From: Numida meleagris | Lineage: Eukaryota > Chordata > Aves > Galliformes > Numididae | DNA length: 64,000 bases | Direction: 5' to 3' | Assembly: GCF_002078875.1 (NCBI RefSeq) | Contig: NC_034421.1 | Coordinates: 8,888,365 to 8,952,364, forward strand | In this document: piece after piece, positions 14,041-26,800 of the stretch | Numbering within the stretch: the first letter of the stretch is position 1 | How the letters are laid out: every line of letters starts with the position of its first letter | Notes under the pieces: model-generated | Told to the model about the DNA's origin: nothing | Seen by the model: the letters and a program-made list of their open reading frames with translations, nothing else | Database searches by the model: none | Translations under genes and position numbers: made by a program

Positions 14041-14046
14041 AATAAA
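14041..14046 (+). terminator. MOSMO: poly(A) signal, distal MOSMO
   Basis: A canonical AATAAA at the end of the AT-rich stretch is followed about 15 bp later by the C-run that opens the CpG island. It is the most downstream signal that could serve MOSMO before the VWA3A promoter. Use is inferred. Confidence 0.5.
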
Positions 14047-14126
14047 TTGTCTACTAAAACCCCCCCGCCGTGCCTGCGCTGACTGACCGGGGGCGGCCGC
14101 GCTGCCGGGGGCCGTGCCTTCCTCAC

Positions 14127-14140
14127 CGCCCTCTGGCGGC
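14127..14140 (-). promoter_or_regulatory. CTCF-like motif
   Basis: cgccctctggcggc resembles the reverse of the CTCF core (consensus CGCCCCCTGGTGGC) with two substitutions, both common in real sites. It lies in the promoter island at the gene boundary. This is a motif match by eye only. Confidence 0.3.
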
Positions 14141-14158
14141 GGGAAGCGGCGCTGCTCC

Positions 14159-14173
14159 GTCTCCATCGGCAAC
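14159..14173 (+). promoter_or_regulatory. VWA3A: RFX X-box-like site
   Basis: gtctccatcggcaac fits the X-box form GTNRCC-N(0-3)-RGYAAC. The right half GGCAAC is perfect, the spacer is three bases and the left half has one mismatch. RFX2/RFX3 bind such sites in promoters of ciliary genes, which would suit VWA3A. Position within the CpG island upstream of the putative first donor supports it; binding is inferred. Confidence 0.45.
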
Positions 14174-14739
14174 GCCGTAACACAGCGCGGTCGGCTGGGG
14201 GAGGGGCGGGAGGCGCCTCGAGCTGGCGGTGGTGAGGGTGGGTCCGGGGGTTCTCTCTGCGGCGTGGCAGTCCCCCAGGCTGTCTGGACGTGAGGAGGAA
14301 TAGGGGCTGGAGAGCCGTTTCCCGCTGAGGTGAGTGTGGGGCGGGACAGCGCGGGAAGCGGAGGGGCTTCTTCCTCAGTGAAGTGAGGGGTGGGGCGGGG
14401 CGCTGAGGGGTCCGCTCTAGGGGTCTCTCTGCTGAGCCCCAGGGATTGCTTTTGCCGTTTTTTTCTGTTTGAGCTGCGCCGTCAATCACCTAGTTGCACA
14501 TAGAACTAATAAACTGACAAAAACCCTTATCGAAGAGCTTCCAGAACGTTTCCTATAGGTGGATAACAAACTTTTCGTTGAAACCGCTTTCTAATTTACT
14601 GTTGTCCTACATGCTGTGTAATCACTGTTTATATGTTCCCAACGATTTTATTGCTTTTTGGAATGCTGTATATTCTTGAAGTTTTAAGCATCTTGCTGTA
14701 ACAGTGTCTTTTTTTTTTAAGGCTGAGTTTATTCATGTA

Positions 14740-14803
14740 ATGCATATGCACATCAGGAAAATAGCAGAGTTGTTGGACGATGGTCAGTTCTTGGAGAAAG
14801 TTG
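14740..14803 (+). CDS. VWA3A: VWA3A candidate first coding exon
   Basis: A polypyrimidine tract and aag at 14719-14721 open a frame. ATG at 14740 starts [16 protein letters not shown] and the frame stops at TAA 14806. A donor gttaag at 14804, or gtcagt at 14783, leaves one base over. That base fits the next exon if its acceptor is the AG at 15825-15826, giving ...EKV|VEDDIYP. The residues read like real protein and an upstream ATG is otherwise lacking. I could not confirm homology, so this is a reasoned proposal. Confidence 0.4.
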
Positions 14804-17800
14804 GTTAAGGACAGTGTTAGGAAATCCTGCTGGGACTTCATGAGTAGATAGAGGGTCAGTAATGGTAGCTGTGTAACTACGTAGTATGTCCCTTCAAAAC
14901 TTTTTGTTAGATATCTAATGTAAATAAATGACAAAATATAAAATGTAGAATCATAGAATAATTAAGATTGAAAAAGACCACTAAAATCATCTGATCCAAC
15001 CCCAGACTATCTCAACCATGCCACGAGACTATGTCCCTCAGAGCCACATTGCTGCAGTTATTGAACATCTCCAGGGACAGTTACTCACCACTCTTTCAGA
15101 GTGCAATTTTTCCTAATATCCAACCTCAACCTCCCCTGTGCAACTTAAGGCCAGTCCCTCTTGTCCTCTCACTGTTCCCAGGTAGCAGTGAGACCCCCAC
15201 CTCACCACAGCATCCTTTCAGGAGTTGTAGAGAGACATAAGGTCTCCCTTGAGCCTCCTCTAGACTGAACCATCCCAGTTCCCTCAGCCACTCCCCGTAA
15301 GACTTGTGCTCCAGACACTTCACACCTCTGTTGCCCTTCTCTGGACATGCTCCAGGGCCTAACATTTTCCACATTAAGAACTTTAAAAAGGCTTTGTGAC
15401 AATACAGGAATATTATTGGTAATAAAGTCATCCCATAAAACTCGTTGTCTTATAGGGTGACTGCCAAATCCAGTGCACAAGGTGACCGTCCACTACTTTG
15501 AATTGACTGTCTGATCTAGAACCAGATAGTGGATTGCTGGTAACGTGCTAATGAGACCTGGTGGTAGGCAAGTTTTCCTGCTAAATAGAACAAATAGAGA
15601 AGTAACACATACCCACTGTAAATACACAGTGTGGGATAGATAAGCTGAAAAACAGTTGATTTATTTCCTTAGGTATATTTGCATATGTGTACAGATAACG
15701 TGGTCAATAAAATCACAAAAGTCATGAAGCTACATAGGGTTTCTTTGGAAAGAAGAATCTGTGAACATATCAGACAAAATGATAAAGTGGATTGAAAGTT
15801 GATACTGTGTTTTTTCTTTAGAAAAGTGGAAGATGATATATACCCTTTCAAAATCTGTGAAGCAGATTTTGGAGATGCTTATTTTTCTTCCTTTGTGGTA
15901 AATCACGAGTGTATACCTTTATATCTTTTACTGAACTATTTCTTGTCTTCCTTCCTACCTCCCCCAAACCGAGCTCTTCCTCTCCTTCTTTAGCTCACAA
16001 CAGTGAGTATTCTGAAACCTTTTAACTTTGTATCCCAAATTCAAGGCAATATGTTACCTTTGTCGTTCAGGACTATGTTGACTCAGTCTTGGTGATAATA
16101 CAGAGCTTTCCAACCTTTTTTTCTTGTGGTAATGTTCAGATAAGTAAAGCAGTAAGCCTGTCTCAGCTGCAGGGCTTTTTTACTATCCCTTGTTCTAAGA
16201 CATACTGGTTGTCAGATGTAGCTGTATACCAGTACCTAAAATTATTTTGTTCTTCAATATGTACAGCCTACCTGCAGCCAGCCATCTTTATATTTTTGTC
16301 CCATTTGAATGGCACATTTCATTTTTTGTTCTGTATTTATTATTTCTTAATTGATTTATAGACAATACAAATGAAGAAAATACAGTCTAAAAAGGTGCAA
16401 ACCACAGAAGAATGGCTAAGAAACTACAGTTTAGAATCCTTGCAATTAACATTAGAGCATCTGGTGAATGAAGGCAATATTATTTTGTAAGTACGATGTT
16501 GCACTTCCTTTAATTAGTCATGACTTGTGTGCATCTCTGATGTTAACTGCACGTAGTGTTCCAGGGATTCAAGAAGTGGTGTTGAAGAGAGAGAGTTGAC
16601 AGAAGAGACTGTTACCAATTTTGAGGCCAGAATTTCTGAGTAAGTTTTGATCTTGTTCATGGTTTTGATGCATAACTGATTCTGTATTCCTGTCCTTCTT
16701 TACACGTTTACATGCTTTCTTTAATCCTAATTTGCTATCACTGGGTCGGTTTTTCACAGGTATACCTGTACATCATAGAATCATCATGGAATCATAGAAT
16801 AGCTTAGGTTGGAGGGGACCTTAAAAGATCATCGAATTCCAGCCCCCCTGCCATGGGCAGGATTGCCAGCCACTAGATCAGGCTGCTCAGTATCCCATCT
16901 AACGAGGCCCTGAATGCCTCCAGAGATGGGGCATCCACAGTCTCTCTGGGCAACCTGTTCCAGAGCCCCACTACCCTCTGAGTAAAACATTTCTTCCTAA
17001 CATCTCACCTAAGTCTACCATCTTTTAGTTTAAAACCTTTCCCCTTTCTCCTGTCACTATCAGACCATGTAAAAAGTCGGTCCCTCTCCTGCTTGCTCCC
17101 TTCAAGTACTGGAAAGCTGTAATGAGGTCTCCCTGGAGCCTTCTCCAAGTTAAACAAGTCCAACTCCCTGAACCTTTCTTCACAGGAGAAGTGCTCCAGC
17201 CCTTTGATAATCTTTGTGGCCCTCCTCTGGACCTGCTCCAACAGCTCCACATCCTTCCTGTACTGGAGGCCCCAGGCTTGGACAGAGTACTCCAGATGGG
17301 GCCTCACAAGGGCAGAGTAGAGGGGGACAATCAACTCCCTCTACTTGCTGGCCACCCCTCTTTTGATACAACCTGGGATACTGTTGGCCTTCCAGACCGC
17401 AAGAGCACCCTGCTGGCTCATGTCCAGCTTTTTGTCCATCAGGACCCTCAAGTCCTTCTCTGCAGGGCTGCTCTCATTGAGTTCTTCTCCCAGTCCGTAC
17501 CTATATCTGGGATTGCCTCAACCCAAGTGCAACACCTTGTTCTTGGCCTTGTTAAACCTCATTAGATTCTCATGTGCTCACTTTTTGAGTGTGTCCAGGC
17601 CCCTCTGAATTGTGTCCCTCCCTTCTGTTGTGTCAGCTGCACCACTCATCTTGGTGTAATCAGCAAACTTGCTGAGGGTACACTCAGTCCCACTGTCTGT
17701 GTCACTGATAAAGATGTTGAAGAGCACTGGTCCCAAGACAGACCCCTGTGGGACACTACTTGTGACTGGGCTCCACCTGGATATAGAGCCATTGACAACA

Positions 17801-20800
17801 GTCTTCTGGCTATGACCATCCAACCAATTCTTCATCCACCCAATAGTGCAGCCTTCATATCTCTCCAATTTAGAGATAAGGGTGTGGTGTGGGACTATAC
17901 CGAAGGCCTTTGTTTTACCTCAGTTCATATATATTTTAAAATTAAATTGTTTAAAATTAGTCTAGAATTTGTGAGTGTGCTGCCTTCCAATCACAAAGTT
18001 GTATTTCAAGATTATCTTAGACAATTGTATAGATTGTTTTAAATGCATCTCCTGTCAATAAGATCTGTGTGATGAACTCACTTTTGCCTGATCTTCTTTT
18101 GCTTCATGCATACACACGGCGAATATCCCTCTCCTTCCTCTAATGAGAAAACGTTTCAATGGTTTGGTTTTTCAGCCTGCTCCATCTCTTGTCAGTTAAA
18201 CACCTTTAGGGGAAGAAGTATTTAAATGGCTAGCCCTGTAACTGCTAGTTGTATGAGAACGCTGAAAACAGTACTTTTAGAAGGTGATTTTGCATCTATG
18301 AAAAAAAGAATGTGATGAAGACAAATTGTTGAACATTACATTGATACGGAATGCAAAAGAATGCCTTATCTAAAGCTGTGCTATGCGTTTTGTCAGGGTG
18401 ATTGAGCTTTATCAGCAACGAATTCAGTGGCTGTTGAAGGACAGCAGAAAGGTAACTTGAACTTTTCAGTATGTTTTTGGAAGAGAACATTATTAAAGAA
18501 TAAGTTAACCTTTGAATACTAGTGAAAAGAGGCAAAAAGAAATTATTTTTCTTGCTCTTTCATTGGTATCTGTTTTTTTTGTTTTGTTTTCTAGATGTTG
18601 TCTTTTTATTTCTCCTGGCAATTTTAATAGGGACCTCCCAGCACCCTTAAAGAGGAGCAGACAATGCCAAGCTTAAGTTTTGGCTGGAACTCAGCTGCCG
18701 TACTTGTGTGCCCTCTGCCACAGCTGGTTAATCACTAGCTGTGCCTAGCAGTGCCTGTGGTCAGCAGTGGGAAGGGGACATAACTCTATTTCAGATGGGA
18801 CAGGGAAACAAGAAGCATCCCAAAATCTAGCTTCTTGATTCAACCTGAAGGAGATGCTATGCCCAAAACTATTTCTTATTGTCCCTGATGATTAATAGAT
18901 AGTCTTGGAAGGGAAGCAGACAGTAGTACTCTTTTGGGTTCTTGTCTTTGTCGCTGTCTTGTCTATATGCTTGAAAGGTTAAAGTGAGAATAAATTTGTG
19001 ATATCTGAATTTAACATGCTATTGTATAGAATATACAGAAATATTCTGAACCTTTACATAAGCTTAATATTTACAGTGACTTCTTTTTTAAGGTGTTTGG
19101 CCTTGTGATAGGAACCAAAGTTGGACTTGTGGTTGATGTGTCTGATCTGAGTGACAGACCTAGACTAGAGGGTTTTCAGAAGGATCTTTTGGTAAGTAAT
19201 AATAGAACAGACTTTGGCTATTGTAAGATGTTAATCAAGACTCAGAGCCAAGGGGAGAAAAAATCCTCTTGAATTCATAATGTACAATGAAGTGAAAGCT
19301 TCTATTGTAGAAAACTATTTTTCTTATGACTTTGAAATTATAGTCTTTGTCTAGATCCAAATAAACTACAGTAACGTACCATAATAATAACAGCAAGTTT
19401 CTCAGTGCTTGTACCAGCATTCTCCTTGATTCTGAATTTGTCTAACAGAAACAACTTTGGAGCTAGAACCAAGCCATATATAGAGCTATGTATATTAAGT
19501 ACAGTTTTCTTATATCTTTGTATTTTATTGCAACAAGATGCACATCAAAACTTTGCTCAGAACCTTGGTGAGTTCATTACTTCTCAAAGTCCCCCAAAAA
19601 CTTGTCTTTTATGAAAGTAAAGAGCACGATCAAAATCCTATAGTAAGGAATGTATCACGTAGCTGTTCTACTCCTTAATTTTGAAGTTTTATCTGTACAA
19701 CTTCATTTCCTGCATTTAGGCATTATTTCAAATGGATTTGTATTATTCGAATTTCTCATTTGTGCATTTTAAATAACACAACTAAAAAGAGAACTCAGGT
19801 TTCACTTAGTCTCTTTGGCTTAGCCCTAATGCCTAACCCGTTGTTTAGCCCTATTCATGAATACATATTAAAAATTTTTAGTAATTACTTGGTGAATGAA
19901 TATACCCTTTGTAGAACAGTATGTTCTGTTTTGTGTGCACATCAACTGAAGAGAAGAAAAATATTCCCTGTCTTTATTAACAAACTGACAGGGTTACCGT
20001 AAGTTTGCCGGTTTTGTCTCACTACTCCTTAGCAAATACTTGTGACTTGCTTTGGATGCATTTCTCTGTGGGAGCTGAAAACATTGCTGTCAACTATTTT
20101 TAGCAAATTTCTGACTTTGTTCTTTTATATAGCAGCTATACTAGAAGCAGCATGGGTAGTAATGCAATAACAGACTTTTTATTTATTAGTTCTTCATAGA
20201 TGAACAGCTATGCTACAAGAAGCAATTGTACTGCCTCTCATTCGGTACAGAAATTTCACCTCTGTGGGAGAGTCCAAAAAACGTTGGTGTTCATGTGTAA
20301 GTAAGTTAGTTTCTCTGAAAAGGTATTTCAGACCAGGTGTCCACTTCATTAGAGCAATCTGGAGATAATAATTAGCGTTCTTCATCTAGTGCCTGCAGTA
20401 ATTTGTAAGAGAGAAAAAGAAGAATTAAGCACAGCCAGTGATTTCATGGTGATTGTTCATGCATAAAATGACTTAGCAGCCCCTGTGCTTTATAGTAATC
20501 TTCATGGTCTATTTTGTTCAGCACCTGCACAATGAGGGCACGTGTTCTTTTTTTGTCCCTAGACTAGGTGAAGCAAGGCAGTGGGTACAGCAGCTGGCTC
20601 CTGCAGGAGGCTGCAATTTGCTGAAAGCCTTAAAACATGTCCTTACAATGAAGGAGCTGAATTCTCTGGTAATTATAATACGAAGCTGGTAAGTCCATTA
20701 CCTGTTCTAACAGCCAGCTTTAACGTGGATACAGAATTGGTACAAGAATCTGAACTTGTTAGAAAAATAGTAATGAGCAACTTAGAACTCATTTCATCCA

Positions 20801-23800
20801 CAAGTCATTGTGAACCAAAACAGAATTGCAGTGCTTTTATTATCATTTCAGAACAGAATCAAACCCCAGTAGTAGTAACTCAGTAATTGCTGAAAGAGAG
20901 GAGTTAAAATTATGCTAAATGATTGGAATTCATTCCCATGATTTGTTATTTCTTTCCCACTGTATGTTTTCTTTTCTATCTTCATCAGTATGGCCTTTTT
21001 TTCCCCCCCATTTGATTACTGTCATTGCTAAGATATTTTTCTTTCTTTTCCCCGTATTTACTTATTTATTGAAATCAGCCCTGATCAGTCTTTGGAAATA
21101 CTGGCAGACTATGTTCAGCAGTGCATGCTAGGGAGGAAACTTCTGGTTCATGCTGTTACATATGATTGTGGCAGTCCTGCTGCTATTGTAAGTAACTGTC
21201 AGTACTCACTTCCTTAAATCTCCTGTCTTTTATTTTCTATTCAGCTGCAATGTCTTCCTTCATATACTTGTGAAGATGCTTAACTGCCTGTTGAAGAGTT
21301 CTTTTTCTAGAGCTGCATTTTCTTCAGAGGAGTTTTGCACACATGAAATAACTTGTTTGGAGCATCTGTTTCTCCATTTTAGTTCATACCAAAGCCAGAA
21401 GTGGCAACCAAATGTATTTGTGCAGTCTCTCACTGGTGCTGTTTTGGCAGCTGAGGGGCAGTGACTATTTTCAGATAATCATCCTGTGAGCTCTTCTGCA
21501 GGAAGAAACAGGAATGGGAATCTTTAGATAGACAATATTGGAGTGAGGGCAAGTGGGTATGGAGAGTGTTCGGAGGAGAGAGGCAGGGACTTAGGATTGA
21601 GGTCATAGGGGCGCACAAGTCTCTGGGATAGGAATAATTTTGTAGGGAATAGCATCAGCAGGAGACCTAGCAGGCCTACTCAAATTGCAGTGTTGATGAA
21701 GAGCAGTGTTTTGGGTGTGACGGCCTGAAGAAAGAGGAGGGAAGAAGGATAAGCAGTTACTTTCAATTAGCTTCTGCACAGAAACTTGGTTGTAGGTGTT
21801 GACTGCTTGTTTAAGCTTATCACTGATGCATATAGTGACTTTGCCGCCAGGGAGGACATGGTTGAATCCTGTTTTGAAGAGATGATTGGATGTGATAAGA
21901 ATATTGCAGTAATGGGAAAAAGCATTGCAGTGGCAGCTTGTAGGAGAGAAGGAAATGGGAGAGGTGAAAAAAACAGCATAGGTTTTAAGAAGGAAATGTG
22001 GGCGGGGGAAAGAAAGACTAGTATATCTACTTGTAGATTTCAGTGATACGCCTTTGACTAGCAGAAGCCCACCTTTGGAGGAAGTAGCTGGCGTTTTACA
22101 ACAGTGAAGAAACTTGTGAATGAACACAGTGAATGAAGTTGTCCCTTATTACCTATTTTGTAAATGACTTTACTGACATTTTGAATGTGTTCTTAAAATA
22201 GGAGTGGCAAGAAAGCAATGGAAATATCTTATAATTTCTTTGGCTTTCTCTGCATGCACCTTAAAGATTCTTTCTCTGTCTGTAATTAAGAATTGAGTAC
22301 TAACAACCTATGTTAACAACAGAGATTACCAAACCAAACTAATTATTTATCTTCCTATTTAAATATGTAGGCAACTGTAAAAACCCTTGCAGAAGTTATC
22401 AGTGGCCGTTATCATTGCTACTCTTCAAAGGGAGAGGTAGGTGATACCTAGAGAGGCAAATGACTTTTCTCTCCTATTTTTGGTGATTCTTCGCTTTTAG
22501 AAGACAAACTGCTTATCATCTGTGTAGAAGTTTATAGCAATACCTGGTGCTGAATGTCTTGGTCACAGAATTGCTGAGGATGTGGCAAATTGACCAGTGT
22601 TTATTGTTTCTGCAACTGAAAATATTTTCCTAAGAAGTGCAGTAAGTTTTGCAAATATTCCTCAATAACTCAAAGCTGGTGATTAGAATGAAAGCAGCGA
22701 TGAATTTATTGTAGACTGATTTAAAATAGTAAAAAATAATATATTTTTAATAAATTTCTGTATGTAGTGTGTGAGGTGCATTTACACTCTGTTCTACCAC
22801 ACCAGGCAGTTCTATATGGATGCACACACATCAAATAGTAAAGTTGTTCTTGGCTCTTTGGATGTTTGAATAGCAGTTAACTTTTTTTTTTCCTCTTGTT
22901 TCTATCTGTACAGAATTCTGATAGTAGTGATGTTAATCTGCTACTTCAGGAATCCCAGAAGGCTAAGGATTTACTCAAGAGTATCAAGCAGACTTTTCAA
23001 AGGCGTGTTGATGGCTCACTAATTAGTGGAATAGCAGATGTAGGTGTATATATGTTTTTCCAAATGTACTTTGAAATATCAGAGGTAGAAGTCCTTAGTG
23101 TTCAGAATATGAAAAAAAACCATACAACTACTCAGGTATTTTGATAAGTGAAGTCTGAATATTATATGTTGGCCATCTGTTATAAAAGCAAATGAAGGCC
23201 AAAACCAGGGAAGGAGACATTTTGCTAGGCATTCTCCAAAATGTCTTTTCTCCAAGAAAATAAATTCTAAGTGCTCTTGATGAAATTTGGATGAGAAAGA
23301 AAATTAATCTCCTGTTATTTTTTCCTCTTTCTGTGGAGTGTTTGAAGAATTTCTAGTTCTACTTTGGTCTCATAGAGAGATTATTTATTTACTTTCACCC
23401 TAGATGCAGATAGTCTTAAATGGAAATATGTATCTTTCTTTTGCCATACTATCATCTCTGTATTTCACTGGAGCCTGGAAGCTTTGAAACTTGCTGAGTG
23501 CACCTATTATTGCCAGTCTTTCATGCTCAAAATTTTTATGAATCTGTAGCTGTGGAGGAACTTTTGTATTAACAAAATAGTCTGTTCTCTGTCACAACTA
23601 CTGTAGACCTTTCATGCAAACCTTTTTTATGAAAAAGCATCTCCAAGGTTTCCATTCATTCATAAAAGATAGGTCTCTTACCCATTTTTTTTAAAGTAAA
23701 AGAGTTCTAATGCCCCATAGGAGTTTGTTGACTTTTTTCCATTGTTGTGAATGAGTGGAGAGCATGTTTCATTTTGACCTGTGATCAGTGCAGGTAGGAA

Positions 23801-26800
23801 ATGAAGAAGTCAATCAAGATTTGGTCTGTGTATAATCATTTTCCTAGTCTTTTAGCAAAATAACTGGCTAATAACCATGGTGTTTTCATTTTCCCTGTGG
23901 ATTTTTGTATTGTGGCTAATAGAGTGAAGTTAATGGAACGTTGTCCCAGAAAATCTATTTCTAGGAAGACCAATGGTAGCTGCTTTTGAAGTACTTTGAT
24001 TATTGCAATCTCAGCACTCTGAACATCAGTAAAACTAAAATTCTATGTTGGATGTTCAGATTGAGTATGGGGGAGTGAAACTATGCAAAAACTTGCAAGA
24101 AGTTTTCTTAAAATCCATTTTAGGTTTCCACAGAAGTTGCAAATACAGCAATTCCTTGCTTCCTACCAAAGCCTCCAATGCACGAAGGACCATTAATTAT
24201 TCAAACACCATGCTTCCTGGCCAGAGCTTCAGCAGACTGGTTAAAGACAAATGGATTGCAAGGTAGCACAGAAGGAAAAGAGTAACAGATGTGAAACAGG
24301 AATTAAAGATAGACAACATGTTTTATTTCATTTCTTTGTTCCTTGCTATAGCTAAGAAGTTAAACCTTTATCAAGTTTTGGCTCCCAATGCTTTTTCTCC
24401 TGTGGAAGAATTTGTACCTATTCTTCAAAAAACAGTGACATCAACTCTACATGAGGCAAGTGATGGGGACCTGTTCCTTTTGTCTTGTTGGTTTTTTTTG
24501 TTTGGTTGGTTTGGTTATGTTTGGTTTGGGTTTTTTTGTTTGTTTGTTTATTTGTATTTCTTTCTACGGCTACTTTTTCTAATTAAAATTGGTGCTCTAT
24601 AAGATAATGAAATTCTGTGGGTTTTGACTGAAATTTGAGTTGTGGATTCAGACCAGAAACTTATATTATTCTTAAGAATAATTCAGGAAGGAATTCCATT
24701 CTATTGTAGCTTACATAGGCTTCTGTAAGCACATAACTGTATTATTTATCCTTCTAGAAAGCTATGATGCAGTTTGAATGGCATGATGGAACTGTGAAAA
24801 ATGTCCATGTTGACCTGCCAATGTTATACAAGTATCAGGTGGGTTTTCTATAGGGACGTGACCTTAATAGGGCTAATTACCATCTAATTATTCCATGTTA
24901 ATTTTTCTGTTATGTAAGTACTTCAAAGATTCACACGCAGACAGTTATCTGTGCAAGTCTGCAGGGATGTGGTCAGACTTGGAACCCAGATTGCATGGTA
25001 GGGAGGAAGAAAGCTAAGTAAGAAGAAGAGTCCATGAGCGCTGCTCATAATTACAGGAAGGTGCATTTTGTGACCTGTATGTAGTGGTGTGTTTACATTA
25101 TTTCACTTATACTGTATGTACGACTCTTGACTTGTACATAGAAAGGACAGAATGGAGTAGAGTACTCTTGCTTGATAGAACAGAACTATCCCATTTCATC
25201 TTAGTTCAACCATTAAAAAAAATGTATTTTATCTCTTTGAAAGACAAGCAAGCCTTATGAAAGTGAATGGCTAATTGTTACTAGGTAGGCCAAGAAGGAC
25301 TCAAAACACGCAAAGAGCATTCCAGGGAGCAGAGTAGCAGCAGGCTTGGATAACTGTTGCATGTTATAAAAGATGTTGCATGATATGAAAGGTTATATGT
25401 AAAGGCATTTATAGTGGCAAACTGGAGCCTCCTCTATTTGGTCCTCTATTACCAAAATTATTTGGTGTGTTTGGTGAATACACCTTTTGCTGTTGTGCTG
25501 CCTATGAGGAGAATGTGGACGATGTGTCACAGGGCCACTGCAGTAGATGCCACCTAATTCTTGGGAAACCATGACACCGGAACCTGAGTTCTAAATTCTT
25601 CTAGTGACAGCTTGTATGGAGTTTTTTTCTCTCTTTTTCTAAAGTGAATGTGCTAGGAGGAAGAGCCACAGTCTTCAGGCATTGCTGGGCAGGTGTGGGC
25701 AGTGAATGCTGCAGCTTTGGTTCTGCAGTTTAATGTGAATGGTGAAATACAGTGAAGGGATTTGAGTCCTGGGAAAAACAGGAGGATTGTGCGATGTGGT
25801 TTGATGAGCAGTGGCTCACAGTGCTTTCAGATGCAGAATTTCACATCTTGAAGTATGGGCAAGACAAGAACTGTCCTCAACCTCGGGCAAAACATTGCAA
25901 CCACAAAGCGGAAGCTTTTAAGCCTTGTTATGCTATTAGTTAGCAGGAGATTAGTGGGAAACTACTTTTGTGAAAGAGTATGAGAAGGTTGAGCACACCC
26001 TGTCATGTAGGCTTGGAAAGCTGGATAGGATTCAGAAAATAGAGCTGATTTGTCTGGTGATACTAGTTGCCACATTTAGTTTGACAAATCTGGGCGATAC
26101 TTAGACAGTTCCTCCTCCTTGCCTTCCAATCTGCAACTGTGTGTTTAAACACTGTTTCTCAATAGTCTTTAAGGCCTTGAGGGATCACAGTGATTTCCAT
26201 AGCAAGCAATCCAGTGTTTGCCTTGTAAGATTGAAGGGGTCAATGAAAACAATTTAGCAAGACAAAAAGTAGAAAAGCATCCAGCTATGTACTGTCTCAC
26301 CCTGGAGATAGAAAGATGGTGATAAATAAGAAAGATGCAAAGTGTAGGTCAGGTAGTTTCCTTTTGGGTAGCATATGCAGCACTGTCTGAATTGCAGTGG
26401 CACTGGCTAAGTCTCTGGTAGTATACCTTAAAGGTTTTTTTTCTGAGTTCCATGCCCCTTTTCTACCTTTATTTGTCCTCATGCGTGTAATGTGTACATA
26501 TACTTGCAAAGATCATATTCTGTAGAGTTTGGACAAATTGCCTTAATGTCTTCAAATCAATATGGTGTTAAATGATATGTGTTTGAAAATATTTGAAGTT
26601 TTAATTGCAAGTATTTTATTTCTTTATGAATGTTGCCTAAAAGCGTGGGGTTCTTTTGTTTTTTTCTGTCTGTCCACTATTTTGAATCATACTAGCAAAG
26701 GGAAGATGAGGAGAATATTTTAGAGCCTGTGTTGGGTTTTGTCATTTTATGTTAATCTTATGGATTGTATTCTGCTATCTTTACCACTAATAAAATGGTA

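Larger units (their letters stand above)
10369..14060 (+). other. MOSMO: MOSMO 3'UTR (probable)
   Basis: No coding signal lies between the stop codon and the CpG island. The sequence is AT-rich with many ATTTA pentamers, as in regulated 3'UTRs. Candidate poly(A) signals are AATAAA at 11721 and at 14041, the latter just before the GC-rich switch. The true length is inferred; alternative ends are likely. Within it are a TA/TG microsatellite and a GC-rich islet with a 36 bp duplication. Confidence 0.6.
14060..14460 (+). promoter_or_regulatory. VWA3A: CpG island, probable VWA3A promoter
   Basis: GC content and CpG density rise sharply at the C-run near 14061 and fall back after about 14460. The island lies between the MOSMO poly(A) signal and the first VWA3A coding exons. 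A good donor (cccgctgag|gtgagt, GT at 14330) suggests a noncoding first exon ending at 14329. No in-frame ATG is found there. ORFs of 80-150 codons on the minus strand reflect absence of AT-rich stops. Confidence 0.75.

Noticed and set aside
14037..14489. 150-codon minus-strand ORF over the CpG island
   Set aside because: High GC removes stop codons by chance; the translation is Arg/Pro-rich without a domain, and the region is better explained as the VWA3A promoter.
17122..17565. 147-codon plus-strand ORF in intron 3
   Set aside because: It is the antisense strand of the CR1 reverse-transcriptase region.
24456..24600. Read-through of the VWA3A exon past 24455
   Set aside because: The frame becomes Trp/Phe/Gly-rich intronic sequence from GTTT repeats; the GC donor gives a conserved in-frame join instead.
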